A stretch of DNA of 49,341 nt from Clostridia bacterium (GTDB lineage: Bacteria; Bacillota; Clostridia; Oscillospirales; Acutalibacteraceae), in NCBI GenBank assembly GCA_017468425.1, contig JAFUIO010000020.1, forward strand, positions 157,185 through 206,525, given 5' to 3'. Below are positions 40,658-48,303 of the stretch, piece by piece. The notes beneath the pieces were generated by a model, which saw nothing but the letters and a program-made list of their open reading frames with translations, was not told the DNA's origin and did not search any database. The position numbers and the translations under genes are program-made. The stretch's first letter is position 1, and every line of letters starts with the position of its first letter.

Positions 40658-41785
40658 TTATTTGATTAATCTGAAAACCTGATATGCGGTATCGGTCAGG
40701 TTTTTATATGCGTTATCGGGTTTCATTGCATTTTCTGCAGTAGTAATTGTTCTGATTATAGGAAAAAATGCATCAATGCCGTGTTCATTGCAGATTTCAG
40801 CACCGTTTCCGATTATTCCTGAAAAGGCAATGACTTTCTTATTGTATTTTTTTGCAAGCTTCGCAACACCAATGGGAGCTTTTCCCATAACCGTCTGGCT
40901 GTCAAGTCTGCCTTCACCTGTAACAACTATATCACAGTTTTTTATGCTATCTTCAAGACCGATTGCGTCAATTATTATATCAATACCTGATTCAAGCACT
41001 GAGTTAGTAAAGGTATGAAAAGCAAAACCGAGACCGCCTGCAGCACCTGCACCCGGAAAGTCTGAATCTGCATCTGGCGAAATAGTTTTTGCAATTGCAG
41101 CATATTTTTCAAGCCATAAATCCATTTTTATAATGTCGTCTTCACTTGCACCTTTCTGCGGTGCAAAAACAAAACTGCATCCGTTTTTACCGCAAAGGGG
41201 ATTACTTACATCACAAGCAATGCGAAAATTGCATTCTTTAAGTTCAGGCAAAACATTTTCAGCAGAAATTTCATAAAGGTGTTCAAGTCCTTTACCGTAA
41301 AGGGGAATGCATTTTTTGTTTTCATCTCTGAAATCGTAACCCAATGCAGCAAGCATACCGATTCCGCCGTCATTTGTAGCACTGCCACCGATGCCGATGA
41401 TAAAGTTTTTGCAACCGGAATCAATTGCGTCTTTAATCAGTTCACCAACACCGAAAGTAGTTGTATTCATCGGATTTCTTTTGTTTTCAGGCACAAGATT
41501 AAGACCTGCAGCAGCTGCCATTTCAATAACTGCGGTTTTGTCCGGCAGAATCAGATATCGGGATTTTACTTTATCAAAAATTGGTCCCGTGACTTCAATT
41601 TCTCGAATTTTGCCGCCAAGACCTTCGTGCATTGCTTCAACAGTGCCTTCACCACCGTCTGCGAGAGAAAATATTTCAACTTCTGATAGTGAATCAGCCT
41701 TAATAATTGCCTCTTTTACAGCATTTCCTGCCTGCAATGAAGTAAGACTGCCTTTAAAAGAATCAATAGCGATTACTGTTTTCAT
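40658..41785 (-). CDS. Glycerate kinase (GarK/GlxK family)
   Basis: The 375-residue enzyme phosphorylates D-glycerate to 2-phosphoglycerate. Its motifs are IAIDSFKGSLTSLQAGNAVKEA, LADGGEGTVEAM, the GIGGSATNDGGIGMLAALGY substrate site, VFAPQKGAS and VVTGEGRLDSQTVMGKAP. Length matches the family. GGTGAT precedes the ATG at 41785; the upstream GTGs are part of that site. The product enters glycolysis, fitting a route from serine through hydroxypyruvate or glycerate. Confidence 0.93.
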   Translation of the reverse strand: MKTVIAIDSFKGSLTSLQAGNAVKEAIIKADSLSEVEIFSLADGGEGTVEAMHEGLGGKIREIEVTGPIFDKVKSRYLILPDKTAVIEMAAAAGLNLVPENKRNPMNTTTFGVGELIKDAIDSGCKNFIIGIGGSATNDGGIGMLAALGYDFRDENKKCIPLYGKGLEHLYEISAENVLPELKECNFRIACDVSNPLCGKNGCSFVFAPQKGASEDDIIKMDLWLEKYAAIAKTISPDADSDFPGAGAAGGLGFAFHTFTNSVLESGIDIIIDAIGLEDSIKNCDIVVTGEGRLDSQTVMGKAPIGVAKLAKKYNKKVIAFSGIIGNGAEICNEHGIDAFFPIIRTITTAENAMKPDNAYKNLTDTAYQVFRLIK

Positions 41786-41808
41786 AAAAATCACCACACT
41801 TCTGTTTT

Positions 41809-41837
41809 ATAATAACATACTTTTGCAATTTAATCAA
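41809..41837 (-). promoter_or_regulatory. Promoter of the glycerate kinase unit
   Basis: Minus-strand TTGATT (41837-41832), 17 bp, TATTAT (41814-41809). It overlaps the opposite promoter of the UPF0178 gene. Confidence 0.55.
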
Positions 41838-41851
41838 ATTTATGATAATAT
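41823..41851 (+). promoter_or_regulatory. Promoter of the UPF0178 gene
   Basis: TTGCAA (41823-41828), 17 bp, TAATAT (41846-41851), overlapping the minus-strand promoter. Confidence 0.55.
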
Positions 41852-41867
41852 AGTTACGGTGATTAAA

Positions 41868-42305
41868 ATGAAATTATTAATTGATGCAGATGCTTGTCCT
41901 GTAACCGACATTGCACTCAGATGTGCACAAGAATATAAAGTTGAAGAATGTATTTTACTCTGCGATACTTCTCATATGATAGAACGCGAAAACGCAAGAA
42001 CTATTGTTGTATCAAAAGGTGCAGACAGCGCAGATTTTGCACTTGTAAACCTTGTAAAAGCAGGGGATGTGGTTGTAACCCAGGATTATGGTCTTGCGGC
42101 AATGTGCCTTGCCAAAAAAGCAAATGTTCTTAATCAGAATGGTCTTATTTTTACCGAGTTCAATATTGGCTCATTGCTTGAACAACGCCATTTTGCAAAG
42201 AAAGTAAGAATGGCGGGCGGAAGAACAAAAGGCCCTTCAAAAAGAACGAAAGAGCAGGATGAAGCGTTTCTTAAGTCTTTACGGAAGATATTGAAAGATA
42301 GATAA
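41868..42305 (+). CDS. UPF0178/DUF188 family protein (YaiI/YqxD)
   Basis: The 145-residue protein has the PIN-like DUF188 fold: LLIDADACPVTDIA at the start, DADACPV being diagnostic; SKGADSADFALVNLVKAGDVVVTQDYGLAAMCLAKKANVLNQNG; and MAGGRTKGPSKRTKEQDEAFLKSL near the end. The aspartates resemble nuclease metal ligands, but no activity is established. ATG 41868 follows GGTGATTAAA; a longer upstream frame runs antisense to glycerate kinase and is rejected. It is a single-gene unit ended by a terminator. Confidence 0.9.
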   Translation: MKLLIDADACPVTDIALRCAQEYKVEECILLCDTSHMIERENARTIVVSKGADSADFALVNLVKAGDVVVTQDYGLAAMCLAKKANVLNQNGLIFTEFNIGSLLEQRHFAKKVRMAGGRTKGPSKRTKEQDEAFLKSLRKILKDR

Positions 42306-42325
42306 CGTAGTAAAGTTATTAAAAG

Positions 42326-42358
42326 AGGATAGCTCCAATTAAAGAGCTATCCTTTTTT
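42326..42358 (+). terminator. Terminator of the UPF0178 gene
   Basis: AGGATAGCTC (42326-42335) pairs with GAGCTATCCT (42344-42353), then TTTTTT. The facing genes converge here. Confidence 0.9.
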
Positions 42359-42379
42359 GTCTCTATACTACACTTTCAA

Positions 42380-42790
42380 TTAAAATTCAAATCTTTTTCC
42401 GTTCTCGTAAATAATACCATCTGTGACTGTGATTTTTAATATTACAGTATTAACATCATTTTCGTTTGTATGACCGTTATCATACCACGATGCAAAGGCA
42501 TCTCTTAATTTATCTGCCAAATCTTTGTTTTCTTCATTACGAATATAGCCTAAACTTTCAGCCTTGCCGTGTCCCGAAAACCATTCGCCACAAATTGCGA
42601 CAACGGGATTACTGCTGATATGTTTCATTTTGTTAGTTGAATTGTGAGTTATGGTATAAAATGCTCCATCAATATAAATCGCATCAACTGTTCTTACCCA
42701 CGGAACACCACAGTTGTCAACTGTCGCAATTGATATAAGAGAATCTGTGCTAAATCGCTCTCTTAAGATGTTGTCATATTCTTTGTTCAT
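42380..42790 (-). CDS. Pyridoxamine 5'-phosphate oxidase-like flavin-binding protein
   Basis: The 136-residue protein shows the split-barrel PPOX-like fold: SLISIATVDNCGVPWVRTVDAIYIDGAFYTITHNSTNKMKHISSNPVVAICGEWFSGHGKAE, with the cofactor loop and the STNKM helix. This family binds FMN or F420 and covers varied reductases, so the substrate is unknown. It begins 17 nt after the cysteine-rich gene, behind GAGGATA, as the last member of a three-gene unit. Confidence 0.85.
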   Translation of the reverse strand: MNKEYDNILRERFSTDSLISIATVDNCGVPWVRTVDAIYIDGAFYTITHNSTNKMKHISSNPVVAICGEWFSGHGKAESLGYIRNEENKDLADKLRDAFASWYDNGHTNENDVNTVILKITVTDGIIYENGKRFEF

Positions 42791-42807
42791 ATATTTATCC
42801 TCGGAAC

Positions 42808-43284
42808 TTATATAGATTTGCCTGAAATCTCGGCAATTCTCAATTTAATCATTTTCTTCAAAAACGGCAAATCACTTTGAGTTGCATTATCAATACGGAA
42901 AGTACAACCACATACATCGTCAAATACTTTACCGAAGATATTTTTTGTTTTTCCACCACCGCAAGAGCCACAGTTTCCGCAGTGGTCAACGTGTTTCCAC
43001 GCTGCATTTTTTACACTATCATCAGCAGTTATATCTTCGTAAGCATTACTGTCCTCAGACCATATTGTCCAATGATTTTCAGGCTCATCCGGGTCTTTGA
43101 TTGCAATAAAACAAACATATTCACCGTTGAATTTACAGAGATAGTATATTTTATCCTTCCAATAGCCATTATCTTTTGTAAACTCAATATGGCTATCCTG
43201 TAAATGATTTGCAAAATCTAGAGCAGTCTGCTTCATATCACCGTTTAAATTTTTAGCTATATAGTCAAAGATGCTCTTGTTCAT
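42808..43284 (-). CDS. Small cysteine-rich protein with a CxxCxxC cluster
   Basis: The 158-residue protein begins at ATG 43284, one base after the stop of the DUF3795 gene. The N-terminal half is a small alpha/beta domain (FDYIAKNLNGDMKQ, YYLCKFNGEYVCFIAIKDPDEPENHWTIW) like those in conserved clostridial proteins. The centre holds HCGNCGSCGGGK, and CGC follows 15 residues later, giving up to five close cysteines for a metal ion or iron-sulfur cluster. No family name is certain. A longer frame reaching back to 43473 would overlap the DUF3795 gene and is rejected. Confidence 0.75.
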   Translation of the reverse strand: MNKSIFDYIAKNLNGDMKQTALDFANHLQDSHIEFTKDNGYWKDKIYYLCKFNGEYVCFIAIKDPDEPENHWTIWSEDSNAYEDITADDSVKNAAWKHVDHCGNCGSCGGGKTKNIFGKVFDDVCGCTFRIDNATQSDLPFLKKMIKLRIAEISGKSI

Positions 43285-43285
43285 A

Positions 43286-43555
43286 TCAGGATTCAGCCTT
43301 CCATATTTTACATTGCTCAATTCTTGCACCTTTGGGATTATCACCATGTTCAGGGTCACAGGAAAATTTTGTGAGCAATTCGCAAGGCATATCAGGACAT
43401 TCTCCGCAATAAGCGATTTCCTTATTTTGACAACAATTCGCAACAGGACATTCACCGTAAAACGGATGTCCATTTGTTTCTATACAACCACCGCAACCAC
43501 AAGTATCTCGGAAATTACAGGAATAACAAAGTATTCCGCATTTTGATTCGATCAT
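43286..43555 (-). CDS. DUF3795 domain protein
   Basis: The 89-residue protein is rich in cysteine: CGILCYSCNFRDTCGCGGC (6-24), GECPVANCCQNK, YCGECPDMPCELL and SCDPEH. This pattern is that of DUF3795, small proteins thought to bind zinc, with no assigned reaction. AGGTGG precedes the ATG at 43555. It opens a three-gene unit with the next cysteine-rich protein and the PPOX-like protein. Confidence 0.85.
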   Translation of the reverse strand: MIESKCGILCYSCNFRDTCGCGGCIETNGHPFYGECPVANCCQNKEIAYCGECPDMPCELLTKFSCDPEHGDNPKGARIEQCKIWKAES

Positions 43556-43586
43556 TCAGTCCACCTACTTAAGTTCTTTTTTCTTC

Positions 43587-43615
43587 ATAATATCACATAA
43601 ATAATCTGTTTTCAA
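43587..43615 (-). promoter_or_regulatory. Promoter of the DUF3795 unit
   Basis: Minus-strand TTGAAA (43615-43610), 17 bp, TATTAT (43592-43587). Confidence 0.65.
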
Positions 43616-43624
43616 CATTAAACG

Positions 43625-43663
43625 TAAAAAAGAACTACAAGCCTTTGCAGACTTGTAGTTCTT
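43625..43663 (-). terminator. Terminator of the oxidoreductase gene
   Basis: AAGAACTACAAG (43630-43641) pairs with CTTGTAGTTCTT (43652-43663). On the minus strand TTTTTT follows. Confidence 0.85.
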
Positions 43664-43682
43664 AATTTTATTATTCTGTTTA

Positions 43683-44834
43683 TTATACTTCAGGGATTTC
43701 GATTTCGATTTCTTTACCGAGGTTTGCTGATTTGCAGATACCGTCGATAATAGCCTGGTTGTAAAGAATCTGGCTTGTGGGAACAGGAGCAGGACCGCCT
43801 GTTTTAACTGCATCGAGGAATGAACGGATTTTCTTGTAGAAGTTGCCTTCGCCGTCGTTTCTCTTTTCGGGGATTTCTGTGCAAACTTCGCTTGAACCGA
43901 TGTTACGGTAAATTTTAAGAGGACCGCCGATTGAACCGTTCCAGCATTCTGTTGAGGGGATTCTGAGACCTGCTTTTTTACCGAGAATAAGAGCGTCGCC
44001 TGCAGTATCCATATTCATTGCCCATGAAATACGGAAGTCAAGGATAATACCGCCTTCAAGACGAACAAATGCTGCTGCAAAGTCGTCAACACCGAATACA
44101 TCTTTATGCTCGTAATCGTCTGCTTTGCCGAAGAAATCTGATTTATAACCTGTAACTGTAAGGGGCTTCGGATAACCGATAGCGTTAAGGAGCATATCGA
44201 GTGAATAGCAACCGATATCACCGAGCGCACCTATACCTGCAGTTTTTTCTTCAATGAATGATGTGCCGAAGGGGGTGGGGATACCGCGTCTTCTGCCGCC
44301 GCCTGTCTGAATGTAGTAAACTTCACCAAGTTCACCTGATTCAACGATTTCTTTAATCATTTTCATATTTTCGTCAAATCTGGGCTGGAAACCAACAGAA
44401 ACGATTTTGCCGCTTGCTTTTTCAGCCTTGCAGATAGCAACAGCTTCTTCAGTTGTAACACACATGGGTTTTTCAAGAAGCACGTTAACGCCTTTTTCAA
44501 GAGCGTAAATTGTACATTCAGCGTGAGTAGCATTGTATGTACAAACACTTACAGCGTCAAGTTCTTCGTTATCAAGAAGTTCTTTGTGTGAAAGGTATGT
44601 TCTTGCGCCTTTAACACCCCATTTTTCAAGGAAAGCATCTGCTTTGCCGGGGATAAGGTCTGCAGCACCGACAAATTCGATATCAGGCATTTTCAGATAT
44701 TCTTCCATATGTGCATCTGCAATCCAGCCTGTACCGATGATACCTACTTTAAGTTTTTTGCTTGTGTCGATTTCATTCTTTTCGTGTTTAACTTTGAATT
44801 CGTCAAGAATGTTTACTTTTTCTTCTGTTGCCAT
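43683..44834 (-). CDS. Gfo/Idh/MocA-family NAD(P)-dependent oxidoreductase
   Basis: The 383-residue protein has the Rossmann domain (about 28-150; VGIIGTGWIADAHMEEYLKM, the AVSVCTYNATHAECTIYAL segment, VLLEKPMC with the conserved EKP) and the Gfo C-terminal domain (GALGDIGCYSLDML, DDFAAAFVRLEGG). It should oxidise or reduce a sugar or inositol derivative with NAD(P). A 25-residue charged N-terminal extension precedes the Rossmann fold. It follows the epimerase gene by 33 nt, which suggests a shared sugar-catabolism pathway. Confidence 0.9.
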   Translation of the reverse strand: MATEEKVNILDEFKVKHEKNEIDTSKKLKVGIIGTGWIADAHMEEYLKMPDIEFVGAADLIPGKADAFLEKWGVKGARTYLSHKELLDNEELDAVSVCTYNATHAECTIYALEKGVNVLLEKPMCVTTEEAVAICKAEKASGKIVSVGFQPRFDENMKMIKEIVESGELGEVYYIQTGGGRRRGIPTPFGTSFIEEKTAGIGALGDIGCYSLDMLLNAIGYPKPLTVTGYKSDFFGKADDYEHKDVFGVDDFAAAFVRLEGGIILDFRISWAMNMDTAGDALILGKKAGLRIPSTECWNGSIGGPLKIYRNIGSSEVCTEIPEKRNDGEGNFYKKIRSFLDAVKTGGPAPVPTSQILYNQAIIDGICKSANLGKEIEIEIPEV

Positions 44835-44867
44835 TTTTATATACCTCTCTTTTAATAAGGATTTAAG

Positions 44868-45701
44868 TTATATACCAAAATTATCTTTGAGATAATTACG
44901 GCTCATTTCTGCGCTTTCAACAGGTGTTTTACCCATTGTAGCTTCGTCCTGCTCAACAACAACCCATTCAGCACCTGCTTTTTCGCTTGCTTCAAGGATT
45001 GCGCCGAAATCCTGACAACCGTAACCAACAGGTCTGAAGGCAAAGCCTTCTTCTGTGTTGTCAGATGCTTCTTCATCATCAATACCGATAAGTTTGTAGA
45101 GAGAACCTTTCTGTTCACCGTTGATAACAAAGTCTTTAAGATGAACAACAGGGCTTCTGCCTGAATATTTGAGAATATATTCTGCAGGATTTTCACCGCC
45201 TACATTTACCCAGCAAGTGTCAAGTTCAGTTTTGAAAATTTCTTCATCAACTGATGCATAAAGCACATCAAGACCATATTCTTCACCGATTTTAACAAAT
45301 TCAAAATCGTGGTTATGGTAGAGAAGTGTCATACCCAGCTCTTTTGCTTTAGTGCCGATTTTTTTGATACCCTCAATAAGTTCATCAAATTTTTCTGCAC
45401 CGGGGCGATATTCTTCTGTCATATAGGGTACTACTACGTATTTGCAACCGATTTTTGCGTAGCCTGAAAGTACGTTTTCAGTGTCTTCAACCATATCGGC
45501 GTAGGGTACATGAGCAGAAATGGGAGTAAGACCGATTTCATCAACAAGTGCTTTTACTTCATCAGGTGTTTTGTCAAAAAGTCCTGCAAATTCAACACCG
45601 TCATAGCCTAATTCTTTAACCTTTTTAAGTGTGCCTTCAAAATCTTCTGCCATATTATCTCTTACAGAATAAAGCTGAAGTGCAACGGGAAATTTTTTCA
45701 T
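44868..45701 (-). CDS. Xylose isomerase-like TIM-barrel sugar epimerase/isomerase
   Basis: The 277-residue protein resembles the sugar phosphate isomerase/epimerase (AP endonuclease 2/IolE-like) family: FPVALQLYSVRDNMAEDFEGTLKKVKELGYDGVEFAGL at the start, then TPISAHVPY, LLYHNHDFEF, ELDTCWV, VHLKDF and GEVVVE-type WVVVEQDEATMG. The metal ligands would be the Glu, Asp and two His in these motifs. Substrate is unknown; its partner oxidoreductase suggests an inositol or keto-sugar route. Its promoter lies at 45732-45760. Confidence 0.88.
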   Translation of the reverse strand: MKKFPVALQLYSVRDNMAEDFEGTLKKVKELGYDGVEFAGLFDKTPDEVKALVDEIGLTPISAHVPYADMVEDTENVLSGYAKIGCKYVVVPYMTEEYRPGAEKFDELIEGIKKIGTKAKELGMTLLYHNHDFEFVKIGEEYGLDVLYASVDEEIFKTELDTCWVNVGGENPAEYILKYSGRSPVVHLKDFVINGEQKGSLYKLIGIDDEEASDNTEEGFAFRPVGYGCQDFGAILEASEKAGAEWVVVEQDEATMGKTPVESAEMSRNYLKDNFGI

Positions 45702-45731
45702 AATATCATCTGCTTTCTGTACTTTTTATCA

Positions 45732-45760
45732 ATCATACCACATTATATCGTGGATTTCAA
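45732..45760 (-). promoter_or_regulatory. Promoter of the epimerase-oxidoreductase unit
   Basis: Minus-strand TTGAAA (45760-45755), 17 bp, TATGAT (45737-45732). The short gap also holds the end of the clc gene. Confidence 0.6.
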
Positions 45761-45775
45761 TAATAATATCACATT

Positions 45776-47041
45776 TTATTGAGTTTTTCGGTCAAGTAAT
45801 TCAAGGGAAAGTTTTGAGTAAAGAATTTTCTGTTCCTTATACAAACTGTTATAGCCTGAAAGCATATAACTTATCGCACAGGAAAGAAGGAAATATATAA
45901 TTCCCTCATTACCGAAAAGCTCAACACTGAGAATTATTGAAGTAATCGGGCAGTTTGTAACACCGCAGAACAGTGAAACAAGTCCGATTCCCGCGCCGAA
46001 AGAAGGGGAGAGATTCAAAATTTTACCTGCAACATTGCCGAATGTTGCACCTGTGAAAAATACGGGCACTATTTCTCCGCCTTTATATCCTGCACCGAGT
46101 GTTACTGCGGTGAAAATAATTTTCAGAAGAAAAGCTTCATATTTTGCTTCGCCTGAAAAAGCTTTTTCAATTATGTTCATTCCGGTGCCGTTATAATCAT
46201 AACAACCGACAATTAATGTGAGAATTATTACAAGTAAACCGCCAACAGCTATACGTATGTATCTGTTAGGGATATATTTTGAATATAACTTTTCCGCTTT
46301 GTGCATTACAACACAGAATACAATGCTCATAAGAGCACATAAAACTGCCAGAATCACAACTTTGCCCAGTGGCAATAATTCAAGGGCAGGTATACCTGTC
46401 ATATTAAAGCTTGTAGGAGTAACTCCGCAAAGCATTGCAAATTTAGTGCCGACTATCGCAGAAACAGCGCAAGGCACAATTGCTGAAAAATGCATAACAC
46501 CTACATTTACGATTTCAAGTGCAAAAACTGTTGCTGTTACAGGTGTGCCGAACAATGCCGAAAAGGCAGCAGACATACCGCACATAACGAGAATTTCTTT
46601 GTCTTTTTCGCTCAGTCTGAATAATTTGCCGAGGCAAGACGCTATTGAACCGCCAAGCTGCAAGGCTGCACCTTCTCTGCCGGAAGAACCGCCAAGCAGA
46701 TGTGTAATTGTACTTGAAATAAAAATAAGCGGTGCGATGAAAAATGACAGTTTTTTATCTTCTCTTGTAGCCACAAGAATATCATTTGTGCCTTTGTTGT
46801 TATCTTGTTTACATAAATGATACAGCAAAACTATAATTAATCCGCCGATGGGCAGAAGATAAATTATCCAATTATGTTCAGTTCTCAATTCGGTTGCAAG
46901 ATCAACAGCATAATGAAAACCAACACCGACTGCACCTACAATTATACCTGTTAATATTGAAATAAACAGCCACTTCAGTAGTGCCATGGGATTAGTTATG
47001 AGATTTTTGGGATTAAAGTTCTTGAATTTTTCTTTTAACAT
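45776..47041 (-). CDS. CLC-family chloride/fluoride channel or antiporter
   Basis: The 421-residue membrane protein has the CLC signature GGSSGREGAALQLGGS, with the gating glutamate in GREG, followed by MCGMSAAFSALFGTPVTATVFALEI, about ten helices and GAGYKGGEIVPVFFTGATFGN. The first Cl-coordinating GSGIP motif is not present in its usual place (it reads LGGSSGREG). I therefore cannot exclude a fluoride-type CLC. Start at ATG 47041 behind GAGGTG. Its own promoter is at 47070-47098; no fluoride riboswitch is visible. Confidence 0.85.
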   Translation of the reverse strand: MLKEKFKNFNPKNLITNPMALLKWLFISILTGIIVGAVGVGFHYAVDLATELRTEHNWIIYLLPIGGLIIVLLYHLCKQDNNKGTNDILVATREDKKLSFFIAPLIFISSTITHLLGGSSGREGAALQLGGSIASCLGKLFRLSEKDKEILVMCGMSAAFSALFGTPVTATVFALEIVNVGVMHFSAIVPCAVSAIVGTKFAMLCGVTPTSFNMTGIPALELLPLGKVVILAVLCALMSIVFCVVMHKAEKLYSKYIPNRYIRIAVGGLLVIILTLIVGCYDYNGTGMNIIEKAFSGEAKYEAFLLKIIFTAVTLGAGYKGGEIVPVFFTGATFGNVAGKILNLSPSFGAGIGLVSLFCGVTNCPITSIILSVELFGNEGIIYFLLSCAISYMLSGYNSLYKEQKILYSKLSLELLDRKTQ

Positions 47042-47069
47042 CAATTACACCTCGATAAATACTTTTAAA

Positions 47070-47098
47070 ATTATAAATTATCTTTAAAACAAAGTCAA
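47070..47098 (-). promoter_or_regulatory. Promoter of the CLC gene
   Basis: Minus-strand TTGACT (47098-47093), 17 bp, TATAAT (47075-47070). Confidence 0.7.
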
Positions 47099-47110
47099 GA
47101 AAAGACTGTG

Positions 47111-47139
47111 TTGACATCGAAAATAATAAATGATAGAAT
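47111..47139 (+). promoter_or_regulatory. Promoter of the glycosyltransferase unit
   Basis: TTGACA (47111-47116), 17 bp, TAGAAT (47134-47139). Transcription would begin near 47146, so ATG 47170 is the likely start. Confidence 0.75.
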
Positions 47140-47169
47140 TATATGATAATGCATCAAAGGATGGTTGTT

Positions 47170-48291
47170 ATGAAAAAAATTCTGTTTTTAGCACATGGGT
47201 TTACAGGCTTATATTATTACCGCAGAGAACTTATGGAGCGTCTTATCAGCGAGGGAAATGAAGTTTATCTTGCTATTTCTGAAAGTGAAGATAATAAACT
47301 TTTTGAAGAGATGGGCTGCAGAATTATCCCTACAGAGGTTGACCGCAGAGGTACCAATCCTGTAGCTGATCTTAAGCTCATACTTTCTTATATTAAAACG
47401 CTGAAAAAGCTTAAACCTGATGCTGTTTTAACATATACAATCAAAGCAAATATATACGGTAGTCTTGCTTGCGGACTGACAAATAACAAATGTATTTCTA
47501 ACGTCACAGGTCTCGGCACATCTATTGCCAACGGCGGACTTCTCAGCAAAATTACAATGTTTCTTTATAAAGCAGGTCTGAGGAAAAACCATCACACCTT
47601 CTTCCAGAATCAACCTAACTATGACTTGTTTAAAAATGCAGGTATTATAAACGATGGTAACAGTTCTATCATTCCCGGCTCAGGTGTTAACCTTGTATAT
47701 CACTGTGCAGAAGACTATCCTGATGAAAATTCACCGATCCGAATTGTTTTTGTCAGCCGAGTAATGCGTGATAAAGGCTCGTTTGAACTTTTTGATGCTG
47801 CAAAAATTATCAAGAAAAAATATCCTGATGTAATTTTTGATGTAATCGGCCCTCTTGAAGAAGATGTTGACCCTGAATATATCAGAGAACTTGATGAACA
47901 GGGTATAATTAAATACCACGGCTCACAGAATGATATTCACCCCTATGTAAAACAAGGGTGGGCAAATATTCTGCCGTCTTATCACGAAGGGATTGCAAAT
48001 GTTCTTCTCGAAGGTTCTGCTTGTGCAAGGCCTGTCCTGGCAACACGCGTAACAGGTTGTAAAGAAACTTACATAGAAGGTGAAACAGGTATCGGTTTCA
48101 ATGTAAAAGATGTTGACGATTTAGTGCGTGCACTTGAAGAGTTTATTGAAATGCCTTATGAAGATAAAGTTATAATGGGCAAAAAAGGAAGAAAATTTGT
48201 AGAAGAAAATTATGACAGAAATATTGTTATTGAAGCTTACTATGACAAAATTTTTGACAGAGAAGAAAAGAAAGTACCGGCTTTAAAATAG
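47170..48291 (+). CDS. Glycosyltransferase family 4 (GT-B fold)
   Basis: The 373-residue protein has an N-terminal GT-B domain (KKILFLAHGFTGLYYYRRELMERLISEGNEVYLAI), a conserved VTGLGTSIANGGLL segment, then the nucleotide-sugar domain with VFVSRVMRDKGSFELFDAAKI, YHGSQNDIHPYVKQGWANILPSYHEGIANVLLEGSACARPVLATRVTGCKETYIEGETGIGFNV. The E-rich donor site (SYHEGIANVLLEGSA) is that of retaining family 4 enzymes. It probably builds a surface polysaccharide or glycolipid. ATG 47170 follows AAAGGATG; earlier in-frame ATGs lie before the likely transcription start. Confidence 0.9.
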   Translation: MKKILFLAHGFTGLYYYRRELMERLISEGNEVYLAISESEDNKLFEEMGCRIIPTEVDRRGTNPVADLKLILSYIKTLKKLKPDAVLTYTIKANIYGSLACGLTNNKCISNVTGLGTSIANGGLLSKITMFLYKAGLRKNHHTFFQNQPNYDLFKNAGIINDGNSSIIPGSGVNLVYHCAEDYPDENSPIRIVFVSRVMRDKGSFELFDAAKIIKKKYPDVIFDVIGPLEEDVDPEYIRELDEQGIIKYHGSQNDIHPYVKQGWANILPSYHEGIANVLLEGSACARPVLATRVTGCKETYIEGETGIGFNVKDVDDLVRALEEFIEMPYEDKVIMGKKGRKFVEENYDRNIVIEAYYDKIFDREEKKVPALK

Positions 48292-48303
48292 GGTGATCAG
48301 CAA

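Noticed and set aside
41391..41867. Longer N-terminal extension of the UPF0178 protein
   Set aside because: It is antisense to the conserved glycerate kinase frame; the ribosome site and family start (LLIDADACPV) place the start at 41868.
43285..43473. Longer start for the 42808-43284 cysteine-rich gene
   Set aside because: It would overlap the DUF3795 gene in another frame, while an ATG sits one base after that gene's stop.
47042..47110. Fluoride riboswitch in front of the CLC gene
   Set aside because: The leader is short and has ordinary promoter elements only; no GGCGAUGG-like conserved core is seen.
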